Source of the DNA: Rana temporaria
Lineage: Eukaryota > Chordata > Amphibia > Anura > Ranidae
Assembly (NCBI RefSeq): GCF_905171775.1
Contig: NC_053494.1
Location: 124,214,028 to 124,278,027, forward strand
Direction of reading: 5' to 3'
Length of the DNA: 64,000 bases
Shown: piece after piece, positions 11,110 to 23,312 of the stretch
Layout: the number at the start of each line of letters is the position of its first letter
Position numbering within the stretch: position 1 is the stretch's first letter
Position numbers and translations under genes: made by a program
The notes under the pieces: model-generated
The model's input: the letters and a program-made list of their open reading frames with translations, nothing else
Databases searched by the model: none
What the model was told of the DNA's origin: nothing

Positions 11110-12555
11110 AAGGAAACCAGTGTCAGCCCCTTGCTGAAGATCACATAGCTGGAAAACCCACTTCAGGTAAGTTCCTGATAATGTTGTCATAAGTGGAGAT
11201 GATGCAAGCCAAGTGGTGTATTTAGGATTTGTGCTGCCTAGGCCTGACTAAACTCACGCCCCACCTAATTTAAATATGACCCACCCTTTCCTGTCAAGGC
11301 AACACCCCTTCCTTTTTAAGACCTGCCCTGTCATCATCAGGGGAGGAGGACAGAGGGACGTCGTGGAAGAAGGACAGTGGGACTCAGTGGGAAGAGGACA
11401 GAGGGACACCATGGAAAGAGGACAGAGGGATTACGTGGGAAGAGGACAGAGGGATTCCGTGGGAAGAGGACAGAGGGATTCCGTGGGAAGAGGACAGAGG
11501 GATTCCGTGGGAAGAGGACAGAGGGATTCCGTGGGAGGAGGACAGAGAAATGCCATAGTAGGAGGACAGAGGGATGCTGTGGGAAGAGGACAGAGGGATG
11601 CTGTGGGAAGAGGACAGAAGGATGTCATGGGAGGAGGACAGAGGGACGTTGTTGGAGAAGGACAGAGGGATGCCATATGAAGAGGACAGAGGGACACCGT
11701 GGGAAGAGGACAGAGGAATGCTGTGGGAGTAGGACAGAGGGATGTTGTGGGAGGAAGACAGAGAGAGACGTGGCATCTTTTAATTTGGGGGAGAGGGGGT
11801 AAGGGGATATGTGCTGGGGGAGGGTAGAGGACATGTGCTAGTGGGGGGATCAGACCCCCCAGCTAGCACATATCCTCCCCCCTCCCAAAGCACCCCCAGC
11901 ACATATTCCCTTACCCCCCTCTCATCACTCCATGTGTGCATCTGTTATCTGCCCCCCTCCCAGTTACTGTGTTCACCTCCGCTGTAAACTATACACAGAC
12001 CTCAGACCAGCAGTGCGGCTCTTGCACTGAAGTCATGTCCCTCCTCTGTGGCTCCTCCTCCTTCTGGCTGTGTACACTAGAATATTGGAGCCGAGGAGGA
12101 GGAGCTGAGGAGTGTGTGTGGCTGTCAGTGTAGAGAAAGAGGTGTTGGCTGCTACAGAAAGCCGATCGGGACCCCGGTCGGCAGATGTCCCGGGTGCCCA
12201 TGCTAGCGCACCCCTGTCTGGCCAGTTACCGGAGCTCAGTGCCGGAACTTGTGGCACTGGGCTTTGGGAATCAGCTGTACTCCCCTGATGGCGGGAGAGA
12301 AGTGTGGGTACTTTTTTGGGGGGTTCTTGACCCCCCCCTGCAAAGTTCTGCCGTAGGCCTGGGCCTTGTCCAAAACATAACACTGATTTATTCATTTAAA
12401 ACCTACTTCAGTTGTCCTACAAATATTCCAGAATAAATTAGCTTGCATCGTCTCCACTTATAACAACATTGTCAGGAACCTACCTGCAGTGGGTTTTCCA
12501 GCTATGTGGTCTTCATCAAGGGACTGATCCTGTTACTGCCAATGGTTTCCTAGCC
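11110..12555. repeat. Foldback repeat with about 100-bp inverted arms enclosing a minisatellite
   Basis: The left arm (about 11110-11210: 'aaggaaacca', 'cacatagctggaaaacccac', 'ggtaagttcctg', 'ataagtggagatgatgcaagc') is inverted at about 12436-12555. The 1.2 kb between holds the 24-bp minisatellite (11343-11768) and GC-rich sequence. A short 'cctgactaaactcacgcccc' block here is similar to 49311-49380, so the interior is itself repetitive. No protein family is recognisable. Confidence 0.6.
11343..11768 (+). repeat. 24-bp minisatellite, about 18 units
   Basis: Units of the form AGGACAGAGGGAtgccgtgg + gaag repeat head to tail. Because 24 is divisible by 3, every frame that lacks a stop in one unit stays open, producing long artificial ORFs on both strands (for example a repeated GQRDSVGR octapeptide). 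These are not proposed as genes. Confidence 0.9.
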
Positions 12556-12634
12556 TCTCTTAAATTCTGTCTACCCTGGCCCCTTCGTGACTTCTGCTCT
12601 GTTACAAGTTTTGGATTCAATGCATAGTTCCTGT

Positions 12635-13341
12635 GAGAAATGTACTACAGCGCTAACTATTAATTAAATTTAAAAGGAAAAGAAACAACAAAAATACCCA
12701 AATGATATTGCTGCATACACACAGGTGTACAAAATCAGAATGATACAAAAAAAGGAAAAAATAGTGATGCGCTGAAATCAACTTTTGCTGATAATATGTG
12801 TACAATATGTGCAGAATTGATACCAAATATACACAATCAGGAGGGTATCAATAAGAAACCACAATAAAAAACAAATAAATTGTGAGATGATCTATAAGTG
12901 CAAAAAACAACCTCAGGTGTAGCAAATGTCCAGTTCTGAGTAGTAGTACTTATAATACAAAAGGGTTCCACACCCACTTGCTATCACAGGCTGACGTGTT
13001 GTTGAACTTTCAAACAAAACACAGGCAAACACCTTGAAACTTCAAATTAATAAGTGTGGACTGGTGCTTAATTGCTTACAAATGGCTCAGCATATGAGGA
13101 CGCCTTGCTGCTTCAGGGCGATATAACTCAAAAGGAAAAAACAACACGTCAGCCTGTGATAGCAAGTGGGTGTGGAACCCTTTTGTATTATAAGTACTAC
13201 TACTCAGAACTGGACATTTGCTACACTTGAGGTTGTTTTTTGCACTTATTGATACCCTCCTGAGTGTGTATATTTGGTATCAATTCTGCACATATTGTAC
13301 ACATATTATCAGCAAAAGTTGATTTCAGCGCATCACTATTT
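12635..13341. mobile_element. Foldback element with 16-bp target duplication
   Basis: The 16-bp direct repeat AATGCATAGTTCCTGT occurs at 12619-12634 and 13342-13357 and brackets this segment. Inside, roughly 12762-13010 is inverted at 13139-13341 with high identity (for example 'gcaaaagttgatttcagcgc' in the right arm). The non-symmetric left edge holds 'acagcgctaac'. The long TSD implies target-primed or similar insertion rather than classical DNA transposition. See the related elements at 34564-35055 and 61407-62870. Confidence 0.7.
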
Positions 13342-13787
13342 AATGCATAGTTCCTGTTATCCCTGGCAACAAGTAGTGTTACTCTTCCTGACTATGACTC
13401 ATTGAAATCCCTAGCACCATCTGAATGGTCTTGACCTCTGTTTGTTATATAGTTATTCGTTGCATTACCTTCTGGTTTAATTCTGTTCATTCAGGTTTGT
13501 TTCAGACAGTTTTACCACTACTAGCCTTTGCCTGACTCCTTTAAGGACTATGACCACTTAGCCTAAGTTCCACAATTTGCTACAAAAATTGGCTGCAAAT
13601 GGTGAAGTACTGTGCTGCTGTGGTCTTATAGTGTGGGATAATTTATGTTCCTTACAAAAATGCTCTTCATATCAAGACTCCTGCATTATGGACACAATTA
13701 TTGCATAAAACATTGCTCAGAATAGAATGGAAATGGGATCTAATGGATGAAGATATGACAACAATCAAACTGCTTTAAATGGCTTAC

Positions 13788-13858
13788 CTTCGCTCAGTCT
13801 GGAGTTCGCTTATAGATTTCTGTGTCTTCTGGAGCTCTGTTCTGATAAACTGAAGTGC
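13788..13858 (-). CDS. Host coiled-coil gene, coding exon 3 (71 bp)
   Basis: Minus-strand acceptor TTTGACTTTATCAG lies next to 13858 and donor GAAG|GTAAGC next to 13788. The exon reads ALQFIRTELQKTQKSISELQ and then TER followed by AG, which is joined to the G of the next exon to give Arg. Heptad-spaced Leu/Ile in a Gln/Lys/Glu background is coiled-coil-like and continues without interruption into the 8261-8420 exon. Entry is phase 0, matching the CAG end of the 32273-32375 exon. An extra exon inside the 18.4-kb intron on its 5' side cannot be excluded, since a symmetric phase-0 exon would leave no trace in phase. Confidence 0.75.
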
Positions 13859-14048
13859 CTGATAAAGTCAAATAAAAACAGACCATTATTTGAGATTTGA
13901 ATCTTTATTTTTTAATACAAGGGTAAAGTTTTGAAAGAAAATTGGTGGCTATGACAATGCTTACATTAAAAAACAAAACAAAAAAAAATATTAAAACAAA
14001 CGTACAATGCATTCTTGTATATTTTGCTTTCTGTATAAGAGTAAATAG

Positions 14049-14584
14049 TTTAAAGGGGAGTTCCACCCACAATTTCACTTTTTAAATATAAATACCCCTG
14101 TAATACACAAGCTTAATGTAGTCTAGTAAAGTTAGTCTGTAAACTAAGGTCAGTTTTGTGAGGTTGTTAGAGCGTTTAGTTAGTTTATAATCTAGAAATA
14201 GACCGTGGCCATCTTAAGTCTGGGCATCATGAAGCCAGACTGTATGACTTCCTGGATTTCAGCCTTGCAGATCTCGCACATTCTCAGTGCTGCACAAGCG
14301 ATGTAATAGGTTTCAGTCAGGTTTCCATAGCAACTGGAGTGTCAGAGGAAGTTGCCGCCCCTTCTCTATGCAAATAGGCTATTTGCAAGGACTACTGGGA
14401 TACATGATGCCTATCCCAGAAACCCTTGCGAATAGCTTTGTGACTTAATAGCCTAGGCTAATAAGGAGGAGGAAGTAATAAAGGACTACAAAATAAAGGT
14501 ATTTACAAGCAAAAAAATAAATAAAATGAGATTAGGGCATGCAGCACAGACAAACATAAAAAAATGGGTGGAACTCCACTTTAA
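14049..14584. mobile_element. MITE with GGAGTTCCACCCA inverted termini
   Basis: TTTAAAGGGGAGTTCCACCCA at 14049-14069 is inverted as TGGGTGGAACTCCACTTTAA at 14565-14584. The interior carries 'actactgggatacatgatgc', is non-coding, and belongs to a family whose terminus is seen again at 60382-60402. Superfamily uncertain. Confidence 0.65.
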
Positions 14585-15413
14585 GATAAACATCACAAAA
14601 CATGTGTGTGCCTGTGTATGTTGTATGTGTGTGTGAGGAGAGTGGTGGTTGATGTTAATGTTAATAACACTGCCTTGTTTGCCTTGTTTGTTGTATGAAA
14701 CCACAGTTATTCTTAGTTTAAAGTGCATGTATACTCAAAACTTGTTGCTGTCTTTATTTCTTTGGGGATAGGGTGGATGTCAACAATTCGACAGTTTTTC
14801 ATTTACGACGAGTTCCTTGGTCGTGTGTACGAGGCATAAGGCATCGCTCCCTTGCTGACAGAATCAGGACATATTTCTCTCTCAATATAAAAGGAGCAGC
14901 ACATTGCTAGTCGAGCAGCAAGAGAGCAACAGCATGCAAAGAGAAGAGTGTTTTCATTGCTCTCTTTTACATTTAAATTGGTGAAAAAAATGGAAAACTG
15001 TTTGCCTAAAATTAATGTAATTAATGTTTTTCTGTTGCATCTTAACGTAAACCTGCTTTAGGTCAGCTCCACCCTTTGACACTCCCAGGACAACCTCCTA
15101 ACCAGTCTTTTTCATTTTAAACTGACTGATGTACAGATGTTTCATAGCTAGACCTGCAATGCCCAAGGGTGGGAATGCCATGGGGATACACCAGGAAAGA
15201 CAAATTACAGTAAGTACAAGTAAACAATTTTACATTTTCATGGAGTACCTCATGTTAGTGTACTGTGGGATAAGCAATAAAACAAAAGAGAGAAGGCAGG
15301 AGAACAAAGATAACATATGGGCAAATTAATGATGCAAAAATAAATTTACTTACACATGGCAAGAAAAATAAACAAGGACCCAAAGGAGCTCCTTGGATCT
15401 GCTGAAACACTAA
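14585..15413. other. Intron with a MITE end fragment near 14800-14840
   Basis: 'GGTCGTGTGTACGAGGCATAA' at 14819-14839 matches the right terminus style of the TGCCGC family, but no left end was found. The rest (including 14840-15413) shows no exon-like segment. Confidence 0.35.
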
Positions 15414-15916
15414 GGCCCCGTACTCACGACCAAACATGTCTGCTGAAACTGGTCCGCGGACCAGTTTCAGCAAACATGTTTGGCCGTGTGTAGGCCCGAG
15501 CCGACCATTTTCGGGCGGATCGGACAGGTTTCCAGCGGACAACTGTTTCCTGGACTTGCTTTAAAACAGTCCGCTGGAAACCTGTCCGCCCGGACATGTA
15601 CGGTCGTCTGTACAGACCTACCGTACATGTCCTGCCGCCCGCCATCCCTCGCATGCGTCGAATGACTTTGACGCATGCGTGGAAGCATTTTAAAGGCAGG
15701 CCGCCCACGTCGCCGCGTCATTGTCGCGGCGACACCGCATCATCGACGCGGCGACACCGCGGACACGCCCCGCGTATTGTTTACGCGCGGACCTCTGTTC
15801 GATGGTGTGTACAGCCATCGAACAGAAGTCCCCGGGCAGTCCCCGGGCAGACATGTCCGATGAAAACGGTCCGCGGACCGGTTTCATCGGACATGTCTGC
15901 TCGTGAGTACTCGGCC
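15414..15916. mobile_element. Palindromic MITE, GGCCCCGTACTCACGA termini
   Basis: The left end GGCCCCGTACTCACGACC is inverted at the right end (CTCGTGAGTACTCGGCC); flanks are TAA and TTA. The interior is a long hairpin built from 'tccgcggacc', 'aacatgtctg' and 'gacgcatgcg'. ORFs in both strands here are a by-product of the palindrome. Confidence 0.7.
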
Positions 15917-15920
15917 TTAT

Positions 15921-16618
15921 AGGTAGATTCACAAAGAGTTAGGCCGGCTTATCAGTAGATAAGCCGGCCTAACTCTGAATCTACGCCGGCGTTTGTTTAA
16001 GCGTATGCTCAAACAGAGATACGCTTGCGCCGTTCTATCTTAGCTTGCAATTTTTCTGCTGGCCGCTAGATGGCGCTTCCATTGCGGCCGGCGTAGATTA
16101 TGTAAATGAGCGTGTACGCCATTTCCCGAACGTACGCGAGCCCGCCGCAGTCGAAGTACGTCGTTTCCGTAAGGCCTTAGGCGGCCTAAAGTTATTCCAC
16201 CTATGATGTGGAATAACAATGTTAAAGTATGGCCGCCGTTCCCGCCGCGAGGTTCGAATTTTTTACGTCGTTTGCGCAAGTCCTCCCCGAATCGGGAGTT
16301 ACATCGTTTACGTGAACGTCGAAATCAATAGGCCCGTACGGCGTAATAGCCGCAATGCGCACTGGGAAATGTAGTCGCCCGGCGCATGCGCAGTGTCAAA
16401 AAACGTGAGGTCAAGCCTTATTTCCATACAACACGCCCCCCTCCAAGTCATTTTAATTAGGCGCCCTTACGCCCGCTCGTTTGAGGCTACACCGCCGTAG
16501 ATTAGCAGGTAAGTGGTTTGAAAATCACTACTAGCCTAACTAATTTACGGCGGTGTAGCCTAAACAGGCTAGGCTAGGCCGTCCTAAAGATAAGCCTTTC
16601 TACGTGAATCTAACTATT
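15921..16618. mobile_element. Harbinger-style MITE, TAGATTCACAAAGAGTTAG termini
   Basis: AGGTAGATTCACAAAGAGTT at the left is mirrored by ACGTGAATCTAACTATTAG at the right. The interior contains 'ctacgccggcg' and 'ggcggcctaa' words like those inside the autonomous Harbinger element at 37827-42195. Non-coding. Confidence 0.6.
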
Positions 16619-16934
16619 AGCTTGTAATCACAAATAAATTAATTTGGAGTAGACTAGCTGGCTACCCTTAATACTTTTTCTGCCTAAACCTTGGCAAAGA
16701 AAGCCCAAAGTCAACATACCCCTGGAAGAATGGGCACAAATTTCTGCTAAAGGAGAAAGACCCAGAGAGAATGTAAATTTGTATAGCTCTTGTCAGGTCC
16801 AACGTAGACAGGTCCTCATCTTTCATGTAGGCTGTCTGAAGAGAAGGCTGGAAGCCCTGGTTTCCAATTTAGATAGGGAAAGAGAGAAAAGAGAGTGTGA
16901 GGGGGAGTGTGCGTTTCTTGAGCCCAGACTGTGA
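16619..16934. other. Intron, nothing recognised
   Basis: No repeat boundary or splice-bounded ORF was recognised. Confidence 0.3.
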
Positions 16935-17463
16935 TGCCGCGTGCACACGAAAGTTTTTCGGCATGGAAACGTTTTTCCAACTTCATCATTAAAAACGATG
17001 TTGCCCACACACCATCGTTTTTGAAAAATGATGAACAAAGCACGGTGACGTACAACACGTACGACGGCACTCTGAAGGGGAAGTTCTATTCGCCTTTGGG
17101 CTGCTTTTAGCTGATTCCTTGTTAGTAAAAGACGATTCGCGCTTTATGGTCTGTTACAGCGTGATGAATGTGCTTACTCCATTATGAACAGTAGTTTTAC
17201 CAGAACGAGCGCTCCCATCTCATAACTCGCTTCTGGGCATGCGCGGGTTTAAAACGTCGTTTTAGCCCACACACGATCATTTTTTACAACCCGTAAAACG
17301 ACATTTTAAAAAACGACGTTAAAAAATGCAGCATGTTCGATTTTTTTTTTGTCGTTTTTCAGAAGCCAAAAAACGATGTGAAGCCCACACACGATCATTT
17401 TAAATGACGTTTTTAAAAACGTCGTTTTTTTTCATGCCGAAAAACGACCGTGTGTACGCGGCA
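16935..17463. mobile_element. MITE, TGCCGC-TIR family
   Basis: TGCCGCGTGCACACGAAAG at the left and CCGTGTGTACGCGGCA at the right; flanks TGA and TAA (TNA-type with one mismatch). Same family as 8937-9381 and 25076-25505. Confidence 0.7.
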
Positions 17464-17935
17464 TAAAAAAAAAATTAGTCTCAACACAGAAAGGTAGAAA
17501 GTGGTAATTTCCAGGGTTGACATCTCCAAAGTGGTAGCTCATTACATGGGACTCTGCAGCTCTGCTAAGGATTCTAGCAGAAGCTGATTCAAGATGGAAT
17601 AGAACCATCCAGCACACAGCGCTGCTAATTCTTTTTTTTTTTTTCAGGGGAGTTGGGTACTGACCTGGTGGACAGGTACCAAAGTTATCATTCAACAATG
17701 AGAGGCCATTTTGGAGCATCTTGCCATAATTGTACATAATGCTAAAATAATCTTACCTCCTGCTACTTTCAGCCTGATCCAGCTGTGGGCCCCACCTCAA
17801 TGCTCCCCCTCTGCAGTCTGCATTCAGTCACTGCTATACACAGGATCTCGCCTCCTGGAACATTCAGCCATGTGCTCCCACTGTCAGCACTCCTCCTGGC
17901 ACCACCCTCACAGGTTCAGAGAAGTTGGAACCCCA

Positions 17936-18567
17936 TATTTCCCCAAAAATAAGACGTAGTCCGAAAATAAGCCGTAGCGGGATTTCGACGCAAGATCGAA
18001 ATATAAGCCATACCCCGAAAATAAGACGTAGTGATAGCGTGTCGAATCCCCGAAAATAAGACGTAGTGATGGCGTGTCGAATCCCCGAAAATAAGACGTA
18101 GTGATGGCGTGTCGTATGCGTAGCGGCGCGGAGCGGTAAACAAGACGCGATAGGTGTACTGTACTGGTGCGGAGCTCAGGAGCTGTAAAGAAGTCGTGCA
18201 GCCCTTCTTATCTGCTCCACGGTATCTCTAAGTGACCGGAGAGGTGTCGGCAGCCCCATAAATACGGTAAGGTCGGCTCCCCCTGTCAGGTGAAAGTGAA
18301 AGTAAAAAGTCTCCTCAGTGAAGTGAGGAGAAGGACGCTCTGTACTCAGGGGAAGAAGTAAAGCTTCTCCCCAGCACTGACCAGCAACAGTCTCTCACCC
18401 CACACAAACACCAGGGGATAGTTGAATAAATGTAGATTGTTGTACCATACTGTTGTACCATACTTGCCGGTAATAAAAACAAGACATCCCCCGAAAATAA
18501 GCCATAGTGTGATTTCTTGAGGAAAAATAAATATAAGACGGTGTCTTATTTTCGGGGAAACACGGTA
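17936..18567. mobile_element. Non-autonomous element with TTTCCCCGAAAATAAGAC termini
   Basis: TATTTCCCCAAAAATAAGAC at the left is inverted as GTCTTATTTTCGGGGAAACA at the right. Near 18012-18117 a 35-bp unit (CCCCGAAAATAAGACGTAGT + gatggcgtgtcgaat) is repeated three times in tandem. Termini of this type are widespread in vertebrates; I do not assign a superfamily. Confidence 0.6.
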
Positions 18568-20438
18568 TAGCGGAGGCACCAGGTATTAATGTGCATTGAC
18601 AGTACTTGCTGTCAGTGCACATTGAAAACAACATTGGTATCATGTGCATTATTTTTCTACACAGACATATGCAACATGTATGCATTTTTCTGCAGAGAAA
18701 AATACTCAAATGACACCAACATTGTGGTGTGAATAGGGCACATATAAATCCTTGCAGAGACCTAGGTTAGGAAAATGCATGTCTCTGCACATGATGTGGA
18801 CAAGACCAAAGTGTTCTACGAGGGTCGAATCTGTACAATTTTCCATCAATTTCATCAATTACACATGTATGTTGTGCAGGGCCGGTACAAGGGGTGGGCG
18901 GGAGGGACGGGTGCCCTGGGCGGAGTGTGAGAGGGGGTGGATTTCTCTCCCTCCCTCTGCTCACTTACTGAGCATAATACCAGAGCCACGGCCGCCCAAT
19001 CTGCTCCCTTCCCTGCATCCTCTTTGGCAGGGAGGAGAGCACTTCAGAAAGGACTCCACCAGCTCTCAGTAACCATGAAAAAACAAACTGATTCCTCCCG
19101 TCCGTAGGACAGGAGAATCAGTCTGTAAATTCTGAGACTGGCTGCAGCTCTGTAAGCGTGTCTGTGACACTTACACAGCCCAGCGAAACACCACCCCCCC
19201 TCCCCTTCACTGACGAGAGAGATCAGAGAGGAATACAGCTCTTCCCACCTCTGCTCCTCCAGTGACTTCCTGCCCCGCCCACATGCCGTGCAGCTGTATC
19301 TGAAGAGAAGGGGATGTGTTTGTGGGCGGGAAATATGAAAACAGCAGCTGCCTCTGTGTGCCAAAGATGCCTGATCATTTTGCCTGGAAATGTGGGTGAG
19401 TGTACACTGCAGTACACTGTGAACATTGAACTGTCCTTATCTCCATCCCTCTGCCTTCTCTCCCCCACCTGTCTCCCTCCCCCAAATGTGCTTTCAAGAC
19501 GTTCACTTAATTTACTTTCACTTTCAGTTAGGCTGTTAATAGATGGTACAAATTTATTTCCAGCAACCACAGATTGCAGGGAAGAAACTTGCATGATACC
19601 CCCGTCAGCACAGTCAGTGGTGACAGGGGAATCCTTTCCACTGAGCAATTGTATTCTTCCAACAAACAATGATTATCACTAGCAGATATAGCAACCGCTA
19701 GAGCAGACCTGGGCAAACTACTACTATTCGGTATCGGCGAGTACATAAAAAAAAGTATCGGTACTTGTACTCAGTCCTAAAAAAGTGGTATCGGGACAAC
19801 CCTAGTTGCCAACCGTCCGTAGAATTACGGACAGTACGTAAATAAAAGGCACTTTTTCCCTGTTCGTAAAAGTCCATAATAAGGGAAATGTGCCCGTAAA
19901 AAGATCCGAATGTGAGCCGCAGCGCAGGCAGCATCTAGTCCTCCTACATTATGCATAGCCTCGCCCTCTCTGACCGCCCAGCCCACCACCACCCGCCGCA
20001 CAGCCAATTATCAAAGCGCATTTTCGCGCTAACAACACTGCTGCCAGCCTATTCAAAAGAGCAGCGCGGGGAAACTGAGGAACATCGTAAAATGTGTGGA
20101 CTCTGTGGAGAGCGGCACCGGCGGGATAGCACACAGCAGCAGATGTAGTGGACACACTGCAGACGCACCCCTACTGTGACGGAGTGGACTGAGTGAAGGC
20201 AGACGGAGACCGACCAGTGCGCCTGCCTGCCTGCTCTGCCCGCCCGACTGACTGACTGTAGCAGTCGGCCAGCCGCCATGCTGGTGCCCGGACCTGGAGT
20301 GGACCCTGGTCTCCACTCTCTTTGTTGGAGCAGGACTCCTCGCGACGCCTGCTGCCTGCCCTCAGTGCCACTGCCCTGGCCTTGTCTGGTGAGTCCTCCT
20401 CAGTCCAGCAGCAGAGTGTGAAGTGCTATCCTACCTAG
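18568..20438. other. Repeat-derived, GC-variable intron sequence
   Basis: 'CAGGGCCGGTACAAGG' near 18877 resembles a hAT terminus, but no partner end was found. Around 19737-19870 the phrase 'ggtatcggcgagtac' followed by 'gccaaccgtccgtag' is, from memory, common in frog repeats. 19950-20400 is CpG-rich. ORFs here are short, occur on both strands and have no domain. No host exon recognised. Confidence 0.35.
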
Positions 20439-20549
20439 ACATCATCAGTATGCTGTGTCCTCCTCCTGTGCCCCTTTCACCTCTCCACAGGTCAGATCTG
20501 TGGAGAGGTGAAAGGGGCACAGGAGGAAGACACAGCATACTGATGATGT
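20439..20549. repeat. Near-perfect palindrome, 52-bp arms, 7-bp loop
   Basis: The segment starting ACATCATCAGTATGCTGTGT is repeated in reverse complement ending ACACAGCATACTGATGATGT, around the centre 'gtcagat', with one mismatch. It abuts the 31-bp minisatellite. Confidence 0.85.
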
Positions 20550-20587
20550 GAAGAAGTGATATGATAATTTATTTGCAGCCTCTGTGC

Positions 20588-21148
20588 CATGTCCCCAGCC
20601 TCTGTCCCCCTCCTGTGTCATGTCCCCAGCGTCTGTGCCCCTCCTGTGTCATGTCCCCAGCGTCTGTCCCCCTCCTGTGTCATGTCCCCAGCATCTGTCC
20701 CCCTCCTGTGCCATGTCCCCAGCGTCTGTCCCCCTCCTGTGTCATGTCCCCAGCGTCTGTCCCCCTCCTGTGTCATGTCCCCAGCGTCTGTCCCCTCCTG
20801 TGTCATGTCCCCAGCCTCTGTCCCCCTCCTGTGTCATGTCCCCAGCCTCTGTCCCTCTCCTGTGTCATGTACCAGCCTCTGTCCCCCTCCTGTGTCATGT
20901 CCCCAGCCTCTGTCCCCCTCCTGTGTCATGTCCCCAGCCTCTGTCCCCCTCCTGTGTCATGTCCCCAGCCTCTGTCCCCCTCCTGTGTCATGTCCCCAGC
21001 GTCTGTCCCCCTCCTGTGTCATGTCCCCAGCCTCTGTCCCCCTCCTGTGTCATGTCCCCAGCCTCTGTCCCCCTCCTGTGTCATGTCCCCAGCCTCTGTC
21101 CCCCTCCTGTGTCATGTCCACAGCCTCTGTCCCCCTCCTGTGTCATGT
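20588..21148 (+). repeat. 31-bp minisatellite, about 18 units
   Basis: The unit CATGTCCCCAGCctctgtcc + ccctcctgtgt recurs every 31 bp with few changes. Since 31 is not a multiple of 3, the same peptide cycle appears in all three plus-strand frames, creating three overlapping ORFs of about 190-205 residues that are not genes. Confidence 0.92.
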
Positions 21149-21648
21149 CAATATTAATTTGATCGATCAACTTGGTACATTCAGCCTGCCATTAATGGTT
21201 TAAATCTCAGCCAGTTCCTGCTGAACCAGCTGAGATTTAAACTGTCTATGGCTGATCTTAGCACTTGGGCAGACCATATAGTGATCACTTTTTTCATTCA
21301 ACTATTAGGTTGAATAATAAAAAAAAAAATGTTCCAATTCCCCCATTTACACATTCCAGGTGGATGGGGGAATCCTCCCAGTAGTGGACCTGTGGCAGAA
21401 CTATCAGGGTTGCTGTCCTATCTAGGGTTGCCACCCTTTCTTCAAGTCAAACCCGAAACAGCAATTTTTCTATTTATATTGTAGTATAAACCATACATGT
21501 ATTTTGCTATTAACATTTCTAATCGTACGAACTTAACAACAAGAGTTCCCAGGAAATGTCTCCCTGCCTGTGATTAGCCGTGTGAAGTGCCAGCTTCCTG
21601 GCTGGATCGGGCATGTGGGATTTCAAACACACCCAAGCACATCTCTTA

Positions 21649-22045
21649 GGTCCCGTACACACGGTCGGACCGAACCGATGAGAATGAACCGAGGTTCAGT
21701 TTCATCGGACCAAACCGACCGTGTGTATAGGCCATCGGTCTGTTTTCCTTCGGTCCAAAATTTTAAAACATGCTTCAAAACCGAACCGATGGACCGCTGG
21801 CCGATCGGACCAAACCGATGGTTAGTACAGAAAAGCATCGGTTAAAAACCCGCGCATGCTCAGAATCAAGTCGACGCATGCTTGGAAGCATTGAACTTTG
21901 TTTTTTTCAGCACGTCGTGTGTTTTACATTTTGAACTGATGGTGTGTACACACATCAGACCATCAGGCCACTTCAGCGGTGAACCGATGAAAACGGTCCG
22001 TCGGACCATTCTCATCGGGTTTTGTCCGACCGTGTGTACGGGGCC
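21649..22045. mobile_element. MITE, GGTCCCGTACACACGGTCGG termini, TTA TSD
   Basis: Left GGTCCCGTACACACGGTCGG is inverted at the right (CCGACCGTGTGTACGGGGCC), flanked by TTA at 21646-21648 and 22046-22048. Interior hairpin of 'ccgaaccgatg' words. PIF/Harbinger-type TSD. Confidence 0.75.
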
Positions 22046-22048
22046 TTA

Positions 22049-22381
22049 TAGTTGTAGGCAGTTGAGCTCCCTGCAGGTTGCTTAGCAGCAGTGGAGCCTT
22101 CTTTGACATGCTGATCAGGATGCAATCCAGGTGATGCTCCTAGTCAAATCCTAATGTTAAATATGATAGTGGTTTTATTGACCAAAGCCCACACCTTACA
22201 GGCATAGAGCCCACATGGCAGCAGAACATACGGTTGCTTATATATAGTTGCACTGTTGATTCTAATAAATAGATCTGACTGGGAGCATCACCTGGATCAC
22301 ATCCCGATCAGCATGTCAACAGAGAAGGTTATACAGCATTACTGCTGCTAGATGACCAGCTAGGGGCTCAGCGCTCTACAA
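22049..22381. repeat. Foldback repeat
   Basis: 'gttgtaggcagttgagctcc' at the left, and 'gacatgctgatcaggatgc' followed by 'ccaggtgatgctcc', are inverted in 22278-22381 ('ggagcatcacctgg', 'cgatcagcatgtc', 'gctctacaac'). Non-coding; directly abuts the previous MITE. Confidence 0.55.
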
Positions 22382-23312
22382 CCAATAGTGTCAGCCTTCC
22401 CCTGCATGCACCCATAATGTCACCAGCACCAAGTCTGGATAGACCGCCACCGCTGCCAAGGAGACAGATGCCAGACCAGCGCTGGCAATAGCAGGGGGCA
22501 GTACAGCAAGGGGGTGATATGTTTGAATGTAGAAACAACAAGTTTTGTAAGGGGGGGGGCACAGTTTGCCATCTTCACCCTGGGCACCAAATGGCCTTGT
22601 CCCAGCACTGATGTTGTGAACAAGGCCCAACTTCTTATAATAAATAAGTCTGCTATCTTATTTATTAATCACAATATTTGGACGTGTTTTTTTTCAAGTT
22701 TAGCAAGGCCTCGTTCACAGCATATGTGAAAAAAAAAACTGGTGGAAAATATGTGCAAATTTGACTTGCATAGAATATTTTGGGCTTGTTTGTTCTAACG
22801 TAGGTCTCAGCAAGGGCATAAAGAAAACGATTTATTTCTATGTGCCCTGTTCACACTATAATGTTGGTGACAGGTGAGTTCTAATATTTATTCTATTATT
22901 TAAAGCTATTTATACAATAATTTGGGTTATGACTAGAGCTCGCTGATCAGATCCAATGTTCCATTAACTGTAGATCCAAAATATTTTTTTAGGGGTTCCC
23001 CCGGGATCTCAACATTTTTGCCAAGGATTCCTCCACAGTAAAAAGGTTGAGAAACACTGTAATAGAGTGTGCTTTTTTAGAGTAACAAGCCAGAAAACTG
23101 AACTCATTAGGAATTGAACACTATGTCAGAGGGAGATCCAGCAGACTTGATCTTGGATAAACAAATCCCAATATATTTATTCTTAGACTGTATACCTAAA
23201 CAATTGTAAACATTTGATGCAGCCCTCTTGTACCATTTTTGCTATTTTACTATTCAGAGGGAGTGAGCAGGCAGATTAAAAAACTAAAAATATAAGAAAG
23301 CAAAAAACATTA
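22382..23312. other. Intron with a hAT end fragment at 22985-23059
   Basis: GGTTGAGAAACACTG (23045-23059) is the complement of the hAT-type terminus CAGTGTTTCTCAACC, preceded by 'aaggattcctccacagtaa'. Only one end is present. No exon was recognised in the remainder. Confidence 0.4.

Noticed and set aside
11276..11802. Overlapping long ORFs of about 130-140 codons on both strands
   Set aside because: They are produced by the 24-bp minisatellite, whose period keeps frames open; no start context, domain or splice signal.
18877..19700. Complete hAT element starting CAGGGCCGGTACAAGG
   Set aside because: No matching inverted end and no 8-bp duplication found.
20561..21203. Three plus-strand ORFs of about 190-205 codons, Cys/Pro/Ser-rich
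   Set aside because: Same 31-bp repeat read in three frames; explained fully by the array.
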